A stretch of DNA of 64,000 nt from Novosphingobium sp. HII-3 (GCF_002916655.1 NZ_PPSM01000006.1:1-64000); one strand, 5' to 3'; shown: positions 42,369 through 51,537, numbered from the stretch's first letter. The notes: generated by a model not told the origin, from the letters alone. Numbers and translations: made by a program.

Positions 42369-42748
42369 TTCAGGGCTGCGCCAGCAGCGCTGTCCCCGGC
42401 CGGCGCAGTGGGCTCGTAGAGGATGCGGTGCTCAAGGCAGCTGGGCGCGATGCGGCCGAGCACGTCCAGGACCTGCGGCAATGACGCGCCGCGTGGCCGG
42501 CTTGCTATCGTCACTGTCACAGGTCCAACCTCTGCGATGTCCCAGTCGAGCTCCTCGCGCATGACCAGGTGCTCGAAAGCCGTGTCGGTGGGATCATCGT
42601 GCGCAATCTCGCGCAGTCTTCGGCCGAGTGGATGTGGAACAAGCGGAGCGCCGACCGTAGCGCGATCGTAGGTGTGCTCGACAAAAGCCGTGAGGATCAG
42701 AAGATCGTCCGCGGACAGGCTAAGCGTTAGCCGGAAGTGGTGCTTCAT
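42365..42748 (-). CDS. Small plasmid protein, unknown
   Basis: A 127-residue protein starting MKHHFRLTLSLSADDLLILT. Its start overlaps the ardC 3' end by 29 bp, so translation is probably coupled. Alternating strands near REELDWDIAEVGPVTVTIAS. No family recognised. Confidence 0.65.
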   Translation of the reverse strand: MKHHFRLTLSLSADDLLILTAFVEHTYDRATVGAPLVPHPLGRRLREIAHDDPTDTAFEHLVMREELDWDIAEVGPVTVTIASRPRGASLPQVLDVLGRIAPSCLEHRILYEPTAPAGDSAAGAALN

Positions 42749-43661
42749 GGCTTTCGGGTCTTTCGGACTGTCGGGGCTTTGCGGACCAGGACGCAAGCCA
42801 CTTGTAGGCTTGTTCAGCCTTGGCCGCGGCGGTGATGATGGCGCTCTTGTCGGCCTTGAGGATGTTGACCCAGTGCGAGATGTAGCTCGCGTGGCTATCG
42901 TGCAGTTCGCAAGGCAGGCCGAGGTCGGAGCAGATCATGCCCGAAGTCATATCGGCGACCACCTCTTCGAAAGCGTAAGCCTTGTCACCGAACCTGCGGC
43001 CAAACTCCCTCGCGAGCCGGTGAGATGCACCTGTCGCGTGAGCCAGCTCGTGCGCGAGCGTCGCTGCGTGATGGTCGCTGCTGATAAAGGCGGCCTTGGG
43101 CGGCATCTGCACGTAGTCGCCGCCGGGCGAATAGTAGGCGCGATTGCCGCCCTGGCGCATGTCGATGGGAATGGGCCCGAAGAAGGCATCGATCGCGGCC
43201 TGGTGTTCCGACGGGCTCGGCGCGACCATCTCGAGCGGGTCGGGATAGAAACGCGCCGGCAGGCCCTCGATGTCGTCGCAGTTGTAGACGAGGTACGAGC
43301 GCATGAACCGGATGAAGCGGACGCCGCCATCCTCGCCGGCGAGGGTCGGGCCGACTGCCTTGCGCATGGTGTTGAAGTAGACGCTCGGCGCTGCCCGAGC
43401 ACTCTTCAGGACCCTGCCGCCGAGTTCCTGCGCTTGCCGACCGGTCATCCAGAACCGTGATCTGTGGCCGTTCCCGTCGGCGATCGCCCACAACAGAATG
43501 GAGTTGATGCCGGTATAGGCCTGCCCTCCGGCACGAAGCGGCCGTCCTTCGGCGCCGAAGGTGCGCCAGGGCCGACGCCAGGGCAGGACGCCCTGCTCGA
43601 TTTTTTCGATGATGAGGTTGGTGATCTCCTGCGCGATGTCGCGCTTGCCCCCACGGCGCAT
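42720..43661 (-). CDS. ardC: ArdC-like antirestriction protein
   Basis: A 313-residue protein. The N-terminal single-stranded-DNA-binding ArdC-N domain (1-130) shows IIEKIEQGVLPWRRPWRTFG, AYTGINSILLWAIADGNGHR, FWMTGRQAQELGGRVLK and SYLVYNCDDIEGLP. The C-terminal zinc-peptidase-like domain has the HELAH site at 204-208 (ATLAHELAHATG) and the later FEEVVADMTSGMI glutamate. ArdC proteins protect incoming single-stranded plasmid DNA from host restriction (shown for plasmid pSa ArdC). GAGG is 6 nt upstream of the ATG. Confidence 0.92.
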   Translation of the reverse strand: MRRGGKRDIAQEITNLIIEKIEQGVLPWRRPWRTFGAEGRPLRAGGQAYTGINSILLWAIADGNGHRSRFWMTGRQAQELGGRVLKSARAAPSVYFNTMRKAVGPTLAGEDGGVRFIRFMRSYLVYNCDDIEGLPARFYPDPLEMVAPSPSEHQAAIDAFFGPIPIDMRQGGNRAYYSPGGDYVQMPPKAAFISSDHHAATLAHELAHATGASHRLAREFGRRFGDKAYAFEEVVADMTSGMICSDLGLPCELHDSHASYISHWVNILKADKSAIITAAAKAEQAYKWLASWSAKPRQSERPESHEAPLPANA

Positions 43662-43684
43662 GTTCCGCCTCGCTTTCGTGATAC

Positions 43685-43720
43685 GAAAAAAGGGCCCGGT
43701 GGCGCTATGCCCCGGGCCCA
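43685..43720 (-). terminator. Terminator after the ParB-like gene
   Basis: Minus strand GGGCCCGG...CCGGGCCC stem followed by TTTTTTCG. Confidence 0.85.
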
Positions 43721-43750
43721 GGTTGTCATCGATAAGGAGAGGGTGCCGGA

Positions 43751-45895
43751 TCAGGCGATCACAGCGTCCGCCTGGTCGAGGTCGGAGAGCTCGTGATCGA
43801 GGTCATCGTTGACGTTCGGGCTTCCGGGCTCGGCTTCGCCATCGGTGAGATCGCCCAGCCCTGCTCCGTCGAGGTCATCGCCCGCGCCGCCGTCTCGGTC
43901 ATCGTCCTCGTCGTCGCCCAGGGCCTCGTCGGGGTCGACGCCTTCAGGCGCCTCGAGATCGAAGCGCATCGCGGCGGGGACCCAGGCCAGGGCACGCTCC
44001 TTGATGGCGTCCTCGACGATGACCTCGCCTGCGAACAGCTTCTCGCAGCTGCCCGAGATCTCGGCCTTCTTCGACGCGGCGTAGCGGTTTGAAAGCTCGG
44101 CGCCGCCGACTTCCTTCAGCAGGTCGAGGATGCTGCCCTTGTTGATGCGGTCGAAGTAGTTCTCCGACGTCGGGCGCCACATCGCCGCCGGCTCGATCTC
44201 CAGCAGCATGCCGAGCTGGGCGTGGATGGGATTGTAGCCCGACGCGTAGCCCATCTTGGCTTCGATCGACGTCGCCACGGTGTAGGCGATCCATGCGCCC
44301 TTCGCGTCGTCGTCGAGCTCGCGGAAGGCGGTGAAGCGATCGACCACCGTCTTGTGCTCGCCCCAGCCCCTTTCGAGCGCGTCGTAGGCGCCGGCGATGA
44401 TCTCGTCCGCCATGCCCTTGGGCACCGTGGAGTCGAGTACCGGATCCTGCGGACGAGGCGCCTTGATGGTGGTGCCGCGGTTGTCGTAGCTGTGCAGGAT
44501 GCCGTCGGCGAGCGCGAAGATCGCGTAGTCGAGAGCAAGGCCCGGATCTCCCAGCAGCGAGGCGGCAAGGATGTTCCGGCGCTGGACGGCGAGTTCGTCG
44601 AACAGGCGGGCGCTGTAGGCTTTGCCGCCCGGGCCAGTAGCTTCGGGCGCCGAGGGCTTGGCGGCCGACGAGCCCGATCCAGAGCCGGTCGGCGTCTCGA
44701 AGCTGCCACCGGTGACCTTGCCGTCCTCGTCGCGCTCCATGCGCAGCTGCTTCTCGCTGTGGTAGTCAGGCTCGAGCACCATCTCGCCCTTGGTGGTGAC
44801 GATGAGGAAGCGACCGACTTCGGCCTTCCACTCGTCGGGCAGTTCGGCCGTCGGATTGGACAGCTCCTGCATCTCGGTATCGAGCTGCTCGTACTCCTGG
44901 TTCAGCTTCTCGGCCTCCGGCGATTCCTCGTCGAGATCTTCCATCTCGGCGCAAATCGCCTCGATGCGCTGCTCGATCTCGTCGATGCGGGCCTTCGTCG
45001 CCTCGGTAAGCGGCGCGGGCGGCAAGGTGACCCGGTTGAGCCCAAGATCACGCGCGGCTTGCCAGCTCGACGTGCCGGCGACCGGCCAGATCGTGCCAAG
45101 TCCCGTTTCCTCCGACAGGCGGGCGGCTTCGCCCTCCAGCTTCGCGGCGGCGAGCTGCTGCAGGATCTCGAGGTCGACCCAGCGATCGTCTTCAGCGGCG
45201 GTGAACAGGTCGCGCTCGATGCGGCCGCCGGCGCCGGTGTAGGCGTCCTCGCCGACAAGCAGGGCCAGCGGATCGGTGCCACGCGCGCTGCCGTTCGCGA
45301 TCAGGCGGCGCACCTGGTCGGGATTGTTGCCGTAGTAGCGCATCTGCTCGTAGACCCGAAGCTGCACAGCGTGCTGGTCGGTCGAGGCGTAGGCCTTGGC
45401 CATCTCCAGCGAGAGATCGCCGCTGGCGAGCGCTTCGAAGATCGGCTCGGCAAGCGAAGCAAGACGCAAGCGTCCCTCGACAAACCGGGTCGTGAGACCG
45501 AACCGCTTGGCGACGGCCCTGGTGTCCTCGTCCTGCGAGATGAAGTGCTGGAACGCGCGGCATTCTTCGGCAGGCGTCATGGCGAGCCGCTGGAAGTTCT
45601 CGGCGAGCGAGGTCTCCGCGATCTGCGCATCGCTCGCAACCAGAAGCATGCACGGCACGGCACGATCAGCGTCCCACGCGCCCCGCTCGACGATCATGGT
45701 CATGGCGCGCAGGCGTCGGCCGCCGGCGATGACATCGAACTGACCGCGCTTCTTGGCCTTGGTGACGATCAGGTTCTGCAGCAGGCCGCGTGCCTCGATG
45801 TCATGGGACAGCTGCTCGTCGGCCTGACTGTCGTGCGTCTTGCGCACGTTGTTGGCCGAGAGCTGGAGCTTGTTGAGGGGGATCAGTTCTTGCAC
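43751..45895 (-). CDS. ParB/RepB/Spo0J-domain accessory protein
   Basis: About 714 residues. The N-terminal ParB/Srx domain shows NKLQLSANNVRKTHDSQADE, QNLIVTKAKKRGQFDVIAGG, RRLRAMTMI and ETSLAENFQRLAMTPAEECR, then a helix-turn-helix (VAKRFGLTTRFVEGRLRLAS). The rest is long, helical and acidic, with a very acidic tail. I use the GTG at 45895, 7 nt after AAAGGAG. It is not the partition ParB, which lies at 54269. F-like plasmid leading regions carry similar ParB-domain proteins; the exact role here is unknown. Purine motif at 45938-45963. Confidence 0.85.
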   Translation of the reverse strand: MQELIPLNKLQLSANNVRKTHDSQADEQLSHDIEARGLLQNLIVTKAKKRGQFDVIAGGRRLRAMTMIVERGAWDADRAVPCMLLVASDAQIAETSLAENFQRLAMTPAEECRAFQHFISQDEDTRAVAKRFGLTTRFVEGRLRLASLAEPIFEALASGDLSLEMAKAYASTDQHAVQLRVYEQMRYYGNNPDQVRRLIANGSARGTDPLALLVGEDAYTGAGGRIERDLFTAAEDDRWVDLEILQQLAAAKLEGEAARLSEETGLGTIWPVAGTSSWQAARDLGLNRVTLPPAPLTEATKARIDEIEQRIEAICAEMEDLDEESPEAEKLNQEYEQLDTEMQELSNPTAELPDEWKAEVGRFLIVTTKGEMVLEPDYHSEKQLRMERDEDGKVTGGSFETPTGSGSGSSAAKPSAPEATGPGGKAYSARLFDELAVQRRNILAASLLGDPGLALDYAIFALADGILHSYDNRGTTIKAPRPQDPVLDSTVPKGMADEIIAGAYDALERGWGEHKTVVDRFTAFRELDDDAKGAWIAYTVATSIEAKMGYASGYNPIHAQLGMLLEIEPAAMWRPTSENYFDRINKGSILDLLKEVGGAELSNRYAASKKAEISGSCEKLFAGEVIVEDAIKERALAWVPAAMRFDLEAPEGVDPDEALGDDEDDDRDGGAGDDLDGAGLGDLTDGEAEPGSPNVNDDLDHELSDLDQADAVIA

Positions 45896-45937
45896 CGGGA
45901 TTCTCCTTTTCGATGCCCCGTTCTTCTGCCGGGACAC

Positions 45938-45963
45938 CACTTCCCTCCCCCTCCCCTCCTCGC
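45938..45963 (-). promoter_or_regulatory. Recurrent purine-rich leader motif, copy 10
   Basis: Minus strand GAGGGGAGGGGGAGGGAAG; G5 run at 45947-45951, about 52 nt before the GTG at 45895. Confidence 0.55.
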
Positions 45964-45964
45964 T

Positions 45965-48900
45965 TCAACTTGCCTTGAGGATCGACGCGAGAATCGCGTC
46001 TGCCCTGCCCGTGGGCACGAAGATCCGGGTCTTGAACTGGATGATCTCGGTAAAGCACCCGAGCGACTTGAGCCAAGCCAGCTGGCTGTAGAGCTCGCCG
46101 ACCAGCTCGATGCGCTGCTCGCCGTTCACCAGGCTCTTGCGGATCGTCATCGGCCAGGGCCGGTCGACAACGGCGGAGCCCTTTTGCGCCAGCGCAGCCA
46201 TGATCGCGTCCGGTGAGGCCTGGAACTCGCTTGCAACGCCGAACGTCTTCAGGATCCCCGGCACGTCGCTCTCGTCGACAAGGCGACCGAGCCAACTGTT
46301 GCCCTCGGCATCGACGACACGGCGCACCGCGATGTAGTCGCGCGGCAGCGAGTTCCAGATCGGCAGGAGCAGTCCGGTCGCAAGGTGGATGGTGTCCGTC
46401 TCGGTCTTCGCCGCAGCCTCGGCGGCTTCAGCTGCCCAGAGCCGCGAGAATGTGTCGACGTCGGTCGCTTCCCACGCGCTCTCGGCGAGGTCGGCGGCGA
46501 TCTTGTACTCGTACCTGGTTGGGCGGGTCAGCGTGACACGCTCGATGAGTTCGCCACTGTCCTCCATCAGGGCGCGCGCGCGTTCGGCGAAAGCTACGCG
46601 GCCTGACTTGGCGTTGAGCAGGAACCGTGGCTTGTCGTAGAACTCGGCGAGCGACAGTATGCGTTCGAGCGAAGTTGGCCGCACCGCGCGTTCGACCTCG
46701 ATCGAGAGCAAGTGCGAGGTGGCACCGGTCCGCTCGTCAGTGCGCAGGACGAGATCGCTGACAACACGGGCCTTGTCGGCACTGATGGTTTCGACCCCGA
46801 CGTCGAGTGTGCCGGCGTCGCGCGCTGCGGCAACGCGGGCCTCTACCAGACCCAGGAACTCCTCGAAGATTGCGTTCTGCATGCCGATCGGCAGGGCCAG
46901 AATGCGGTTGAGCCAGCGCGTGATCGGCGGCAGGTCCTCGACCAGACAGCCATCGTCGGTCCTGATCTTCAGCCCCGACCGGCTCTCGAAATCGAGCAAC
47001 GTGGTGCTTTGCAGCTTGCCGGAATTGAGCAGGCCGAACCAGGTCACGAGCGCGGCCTTGGCATACTCGCTTTCGAGATTATCGGCGGGATCGAACAGGT
47101 TCTGACCACCTGTCTGCCGCTGCCCGCGGGTGAGAGCTCCCAGGCTGTCGAGCCGGCGCGCGATCGTGCTGGTGAAGCGCAGTTCGCCCTTGCAGTCGGT
47201 CGTGCAAGGCCGGAAAAGCGGCGTCTGCGCTTGGTGGGTGCGATGCGTCCGGCCGAGACCCTGAATGGCGCGATCGGCCCGCCAACCGGGCTCGAGCAGG
47301 ATGTGTACGCGGCGCTGCTGGTTCTTGGCGTCGAGGCTTGCGTGGTAGGAGCGACCGGTGCCGCCGGCATCGCTAAAGACGAGGATCCGCTTCTCACCAG
47401 CCATGAACATCGCGGCTTCGGCCTGGTTGGTGCGGCCTGAGCGCCCTTCAAGCTTTTGGGAGCCATCGGCGAGGGAGACGAGGCGCTTCGATCTGCCGGT
47501 CACTTCGGCGACGGCATCGGTGCCATAGTGCTCGATGAGGGCATCGAGCGCGGTCTTGATCGGCGGCATGGCGCAGATCTGCTCCATGAGATCCTGCTTA
47601 GCCTGAAGCGCCTGCTGATTGTGGACAGGGTGCCCGTCATCGTCGAACAGCGGCCGCGAGTATTCCTTGCCGGTCTCGTCGCGGTAGCTCTGCATCTGCT
47701 GGGTCGGGAAAGCCCGATCGAGGTATTCCATGATGTACTCGCGCGGCGACAGGTCGACCTCAAGCCGCGCTCGCTCTTCGGGGCTGAGGCCATTGAGTCG
47801 GCGATCGAGGATGCTTTCGGCCGTGGTCACCAGCTGGACGACGACCGACTGCTCGTCGGCGAGGTGTCCGTCGATGGCCGCGATCACGGTCGGCAGCTTC
47901 ATCGACAGCAGGACCTGGTTGAAAAAGCGCTGCTTGCAGGATTCGAACCGCGACCTGGCGGCCGCCTTGGCGCCGCTGTTGAGGGTATCGCCGCTGATGT
48001 CGTCGACCACGCCCGTCAGCGCGAGCGCGGCTTCCAGGTTGCGGTGGATCACCGCCCAGGCATCGGCATAGGCATCGTAGATGCCGATCTGATCGGGCCG
48101 CAACTCGTGCTTGAGGATGTCGTACTCGACGCCGGCGAAGCTGAGTGCCCGCGCCTGATACAGGCCGAGCGCCTTCAGGTCGCGCGAGACGAGCTCCATC
48201 GCGGCGATGCCACCGGCGCGGATCTCGGAGATGAAGCTCTCACGGTTCGCGAACGAGGTGCCTGGGCCCCACAAACCAAGCCTGACCGCATAAGCCAGGT
48301 TGTTCACGTCCGAAGCACCGGTGGCCGAGGCGTAGAGGACGCGGGCGTCCGGAAGGTGGTTCTGCAGGAGGACGCCGGCGATGCCCTGCTGCGATCCGTC
48401 CTTCTTGCCAAGGGCTCCCTCACCGCCCGCTACGCCCCCCATCTCGTGGCTTTCGTCAAAGGCAATCACCCCGTCGTAATCCTCGCCGGCCCATTCGATG
48501 ATCTGGCGTAGCCGGGTTGCGTCCTGGCGCTGGCTGCGCAGCGTGGGGTAGGTCACGAACAGGATGCCCTGCGTGAGCGAGATCGGCTCGTCGATCTTCC
48601 AGTTGGAGAGCGGCTGCACGTCCGCCGACATGCCCCCGAGCGCTTCCCAATCGCGCCTCGCGTCTTCGAGCAGCGCCTCGTTTTTCGACACCCAGATGTT
48701 GCGCTTGCGGCCATTGACCCAGCTGTCGAGGATGCAGCCGGCAACCTGGCGGCCTTTGCCGGCGCCGGTGCCGTCACCGAGGAAGTAGCCCTTACGGTAC
48801 TCGCGGCCGTCCTCGCTGTGCAGGAGGCCGACGCCGTCCTTGTCGGGCACGAAGCGGCCGTCGAGGAACTGGGACCAGGCGTTGCCGGCATAGACGATCG

Positions 48901-50176
48901 TCTCGAGCTGCGCTTCGGATAGCCGCCGCTCGGTGACGATGCGCTCGTGAAGCGTGGGCTCGTACTGCGGCACGGGAGCCGGGATCGAGCCCATCGCAAC
49001 GGATTCGACGAGATCGGTCGGGTGCATGCCGGCGTCGTGGAGTTCGATGCGGCTAGGGCGGTAAGGCAAGTAGACCCCGGCCTGCTGACCGAGCGGGCGT
49101 GGCACGGCCAGAGTCGTGAAGCGGACGGCGAGGACATCATTGCGCTTGGGGGCGGTGAGCGCGGCCGGCGCCGCCTTCTTGGTCGACCGCATCGCCTTGA
49201 ACAGGCTAGGCTTCGACCCGCTCCCGGGTTGGAGCTTGCGCGCCTCGCCAGTCGCCGATCGCGGCGCGATGGTGATCGCCTCAATCAGTTCGGCAACCGT
49301 GTTGCGCGCGATGACGCTCGGCCTTGCGTGCCCTGCCCGCTTGTCGACCACGTAGATCCGCACGGCTACGCTGGTGCCCTGCTTGTGGTAGCACTTGTCG
49401 AGCCGATAGGAACCGACGACACTGCAGCCGGTCAGCGTCGCATCGTAGGTCTTGCCCATCACGGCGCTGGCGGTGAACCAGTCCGGCATGATCGCCACAA
49501 GCCGGCCTCCGGGTGCGAGGCGCGAGAGCGCGGAACGCAGGTGCCGGACCGCGGCGTACTGGTCGACGCCCCTGCCCTCGGATCGCGAGAATGGCGGGTT
49601 CATCAAAATGAGCGTCGGCGCATAGCCCGGCTCGAGCATGGCGCCGAGCAGAGCTGCATCGTGACCGGTAATCGTCGTCGTCGGGAAAAGAACCTGCAGA
49701 GCCTCGCGGCGCTTAGGGTCGATCTCGTTGAGGTGGAGGGACTTCACGCTCGGCAGGAGAGCCACCAGGCTGCCATGGCCGGCGCTGGGTTCGAGCACGA
49801 GGTCCGATCCCCGGGGCTGGGCCAGGAGGACTACCAGGCCGGCAAGGTCGATCGGCGCCGAGAACTGCTGGTAACGGATCTGGTCCTCGCTGCGGACCGT
49901 CTGGGTCGGCAGCGCCTCTACAAGCGTGGACAAGGCAGCGATCCCGCCAGCGTCGAGGATCCTCGGTCGCGCGAGCGCATGACGGATCAAGCCCTGCTCC
50001 AGCAGCTCGAAGCTGTCCCGTTGAGTCCAGTGCCCGTTGGCGTTGGTGCCTCCGAATAGAGATGCGGCCTCGGCGTTCAGGACTTTGCGGTTGATGGTGC
50101 CGGCGCCGATATGATGCGCGATGTTGTAGATTGCTGCGGTGCGGCGGTCATCGTTATGCGTGAAGAGGTCGGTCAC
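45965..50176 (-). CDS. Methyltransferase-helicase fusion of the strawberry notch family
   Basis: About 1,403 residues from the GTG at 50176 (AGGAG 7 nt upstream); an ATG at 50200 adds eight. Counting from that ATG: a Rossmann methyltransferase fold at about 100-290 with LEPSAGHGSLVALL and LILMNPPFSRSEG (NPPF, N6-adenine type), then a superfamily-2 helicase with Walker A GDGTGAGKGRQ (about 475-485), DESH box (582-585) and the strawberry-notch C-terminal region (ILVFSDAGGTGRSYHASLDA, IQGLGRTHRTHQAQTPLF). Such fusions are frequent on alphaproteobacterial plasmids and phages; the DNA or RNA substrate is unknown. Protective modification of incoming DNA is a reasonable guess. Confidence 0.88.
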   Translation of the reverse strand: MTDLFTHNDDRRTAAIYNIAHHIGAGTINRKVLNAEAASLFGGTNANGHWTQRDSFELLEQGLIRHALARPRILDAGGIAALSTLVEALPTQTVRSEDQIRYQQFSAPIDLAGLVVLLAQPRGSDLVLEPSAGHGSLVALLPSVKSLHLNEIDPKRREALQVLFPTTTITGHDAALLGAMLEPGYAPTLILMNPPFSRSEGRGVDQYAAVRHLRSALSRLAPGGRLVAIMPDWFTASAVMGKTYDATLTGCSVVGSYRLDKCYHKQGTSVAVRIYVVDKRAGHARPSVIARNTVAELIEAITIAPRSATGEARKLQPGSGSKPSLFKAMRSTKKAAPAALTAPKRNDVLAVRFTTLAVPRPLGQQAGVYLPYRPSRIELHDAGMHPTDLVESVAMGSIPAPVPQYEPTLHERIVTERRLSEAQLETIVYAGNAWSQFLDGRFVPDKDGVGLLHSEDGREYRKGYFLGDGTGAGKGRQVAGCILDSWVNGRKRNIWVSKNEALLEDARRDWEALGGMSADVQPLSNWKIDEPISLTQGILFVTYPTLRSQRQDATRLRQIIEWAGEDYDGVIAFDESHEMGGVAGGEGALGKKDGSQQGIAGVLLQNHLPDARVLYASATGASDVNNLAYAVRLGLWGPGTSFANRESFISEIRAGGIAAMELVSRDLKALGLYQARALSFAGVEYDILKHELRPDQIGIYDAYADAWAVIHRNLEAALALTGVVDDISGDTLNSGAKAAARSRFESCKQRFFNQVLLSMKLPTVIAAIDGHLADEQSVVVQLVTTAESILDRRLNGLSPEERARLEVDLSPREYIMEYLDRAFPTQQMQSYRDETGKEYSRPLFDDDGHPVHNQQALQAKQDLMEQICAMPPIKTALDALIEHYGTDAVAEVTGRSKRLVSLADGSQKLEGRSGRTNQAEAAMFMAGEKRILVFSDAGGTGRSYHASLDAKNQQRRVHILLEPGWRADRAIQGLGRTHRTHQAQTPLFRPCTTDCKGELRFTSTIARRLDSLGALTRGQRQTGGQNLFDPADNLESEYAKAALVTWFGLLNSGKLQSTTLLDFESRSGLKIRTDDGCLVEDLPPITRWLNRILALPIGMQNAIFEEFLGLVEARVAAARDAGTLDVGVETISADKARVVSDLVLRTDERTGATSHLLSIEVERAVRPTSLERILSLAEFYDKPRFLLNAKSGRVAFAERARALMEDSGELIERVTLTRPTRYEYKIAADLAESAWEATDVDTFSRLWAAEAAEAAAKTETDTIHLATGLLLPIWNSLPRDYIAVRRVVDAEGNSWLGRLVDESDVPGILKTFGVASEFQASPDAIMAALAQKGSAVVDRPWPMTIRKSLVNGEQRIELVGELYSQLAWLKSLGCFTEIIQFKTRIFVPTGRADAILASILKAS

Positions 50177-50208
50177 CGGTGAGCTCCTGATGCTGTTCAT
50201 TCCAGCAC

Positions 50209-50232
50209 CAGGCCTCCCCCTCCCTTTACCGG
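50209..50232 (-). promoter_or_regulatory. Recurrent purine-rich leader motif, copy 11
   Basis: Minus strand GGTAAAGGGAGGGGGAGGCC; G5 run at 50216-50220, about 40 nt before the GTG at 50176; overlaps the end of the Toprim gene. Confidence 0.5.
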
Positions 50233-51062
50233 GCTTGGATCGCCTCGGCCCAATCCTCGAACGGCTCCGGCGACCGCCGCCACACTCGCAGCCCATCGCG
50301 CTGATAGGCGCCGATCGCGCGCTCCGCGCCTGCCCTGCCCGGACGATTGTTATCCTCGGCAATGATGAGTTCGTCGATCTGATTGGGAATGGACAGCAGG
50401 TGGAGGCGCTCTGCGCCAAGCGAGGACCAGCACACGACGCCGTGCATCGCTGTAAAGGCTGCCGCGTCTTCCATGCTCTCGGCGATCGCCAGGCTCCTGG
50501 CGCCGTTCAGCGGCGGGCTCCACGCGCCCTGCCCTGGCCGGCCGAGCATGACCTTTTCGGTTCGGTAGGCGGTTTGCGGGTCGAGGAATATCCGCTGAAC
50601 TGCCGTGAGCTGCAGGCGCGCGCGCACTGCCACCAGCACCGCGGGCTTGTACTCGGTGTGTGGCTTAGGCTTGTGGGGACATCGCGGGTGGAAGCGAATA
50701 TCTGGCAGGTCGTCAGGCAGCCCGCGCAGCTGCAGATAGCGCTGTGCCAGCGTCCCGGCTATCCCCACGCCCTGCTCCCACATCCGCACGACGTCCGGCG
50801 TGCGGGTCGCTTGCCGGTACTGCGGCATTGGTGAGCCAAGCGAAGGCGCTACTCGACGCAACTCGCGAAGAATGTCTGACGGTTGGCAGCCTGCGAAGCA
50901 GTGGACAATGATACCCCGATCGCCTTGTCTGAGCGACAGGCTGGGCTTCGCGTCAGCATGTGCCGGGCACAAGCACATCGCATAGCTGCCGTGCCATTCG
51001 CCGTGCAATCCGGCCACGATGTCGACGAGTTCTTGGGATGGTCTGTTGGCCTTGAGCGTCAT
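50226..51062 (-). CDS. CHC2 zinc-finger and Toprim-domain protein (primase-like)
   Basis: A 278-residue protein. The N-terminus is a CHC2-type zinc ribbon: C30/C32, H35, C55, C59 in CLCPAHADAKPSLSL and IIVHCFAGCQPSDILRELR. The middle fits DUF7146 and the C-terminal Toprim domain carries IAESMEDAAAFTAMHGV (conserved Glu) and LIIAEDNNRPGRAGAERAI (Asp pair region). Such proteins resemble DnaG parts or TraC-type primases and may prime the incoming strand. First gene of the leftward block, next to the replication origin, with the purine motif in its leader. Confidence 0.87.
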   Translation of the reverse strand: MTLKANRPSQELVDIVAGLHGEWHGSYAMCLCPAHADAKPSLSLRQGDRGIIVHCFAGCQPSDILRELRRVAPSLGSPMPQYRQATRTPDVVRMWEQGVGIAGTLAQRYLQLRGLPDDLPDIRFHPRCPHKPKPHTEYKPAVLVAVRARLQLTAVQRIFLDPQTAYRTEKVMLGRPGQGAWSPPLNGARSLAIAESMEDAAAFTAMHGVVCWSSLGAERLHLLSIPNQIDELIIAEDNNRPGRAGAERAIGAYQRDGLRVWRRSPEPFEDWAEAIQAR

Positions 51063-51077
51063 TGTCGTTCACCTCGA

Positions 51078-51106
51078 CCAACGCCCTCCCCCTTTTCTCC
51101 CGATCT
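51078..51106 (-). promoter_or_regulatory. Recurrent purine-rich leader motif, copy 12
   Basis: Minus strand GGGAGAAAAGGGGGAGGGCG; G5 run at 51088-51092, about 26 nt before the Toprim gene start. Confidence 0.5.
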
Positions 51107-51288
51107 ACCTCGAGACAATTCCGCTTTTCGCGGACGGTGCCGCGTTCCGTAAGGAGCTACGATCCGAAACTTCTGATGGTAATCATTTTAGATAACGCCG
51201 CTGCTTGCAGCGGAAAGGATTCACGATTCAGAAGATTCAGATTCGGGACCCGAAAAACCATGAAGTTTCAGCCGTATAGATCCTGTAT

Positions 51289-51390
51289 CCTGACCCGATG
51301 GGGGTGTTTGGCTGACCGCATGGGGGCTATAACCTGCCTTTTTGGGGGTATTTACCTGACTTGGCGGGGAGGTCCTGACCTCTCGGGGGT
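51289..51390 (+). repeat. Iteron array, five copies
   Basis: 17-bp units at 51289, 51311, 51333, 51355 and 51374 with consensus near CCTGACCTCTTGGGGGT. The first four are exactly 22 bp apart (two helical turns); the fifth is 19 bp on. A partial unit lies at 51403. Confidence 0.85.
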
Positions 51391-51537
51391 GCCCGCGCAT
51401 TTGCTGCCTTTTTGACCAAACAGAAGAAAGAGTGATCCCTGGCGGCACTAACAATAGCGATAAAAGGGACAATCGGCGCTGAGCGCTGCGACTCGGCGGA
51501 TTTCTTAGGATCACGTAACAGAGAGCTGACAGATAAA

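Noticed and set aside
44222..46216. A 664-codon plus-strand frame opposite the ParB-like gene.
   Set aside because: It mirrors the minus-strand ParB-domain and methyltransferase-helicase genes, which have clear motifs and starts.
50177..50419. N-terminal extension of the methyltransferase-helicase protein up to 50419.
   Set aside because: It overlaps the Toprim gene and lacks a ribosome binding site; the GTG at 50176 has AGGAG at good spacing.
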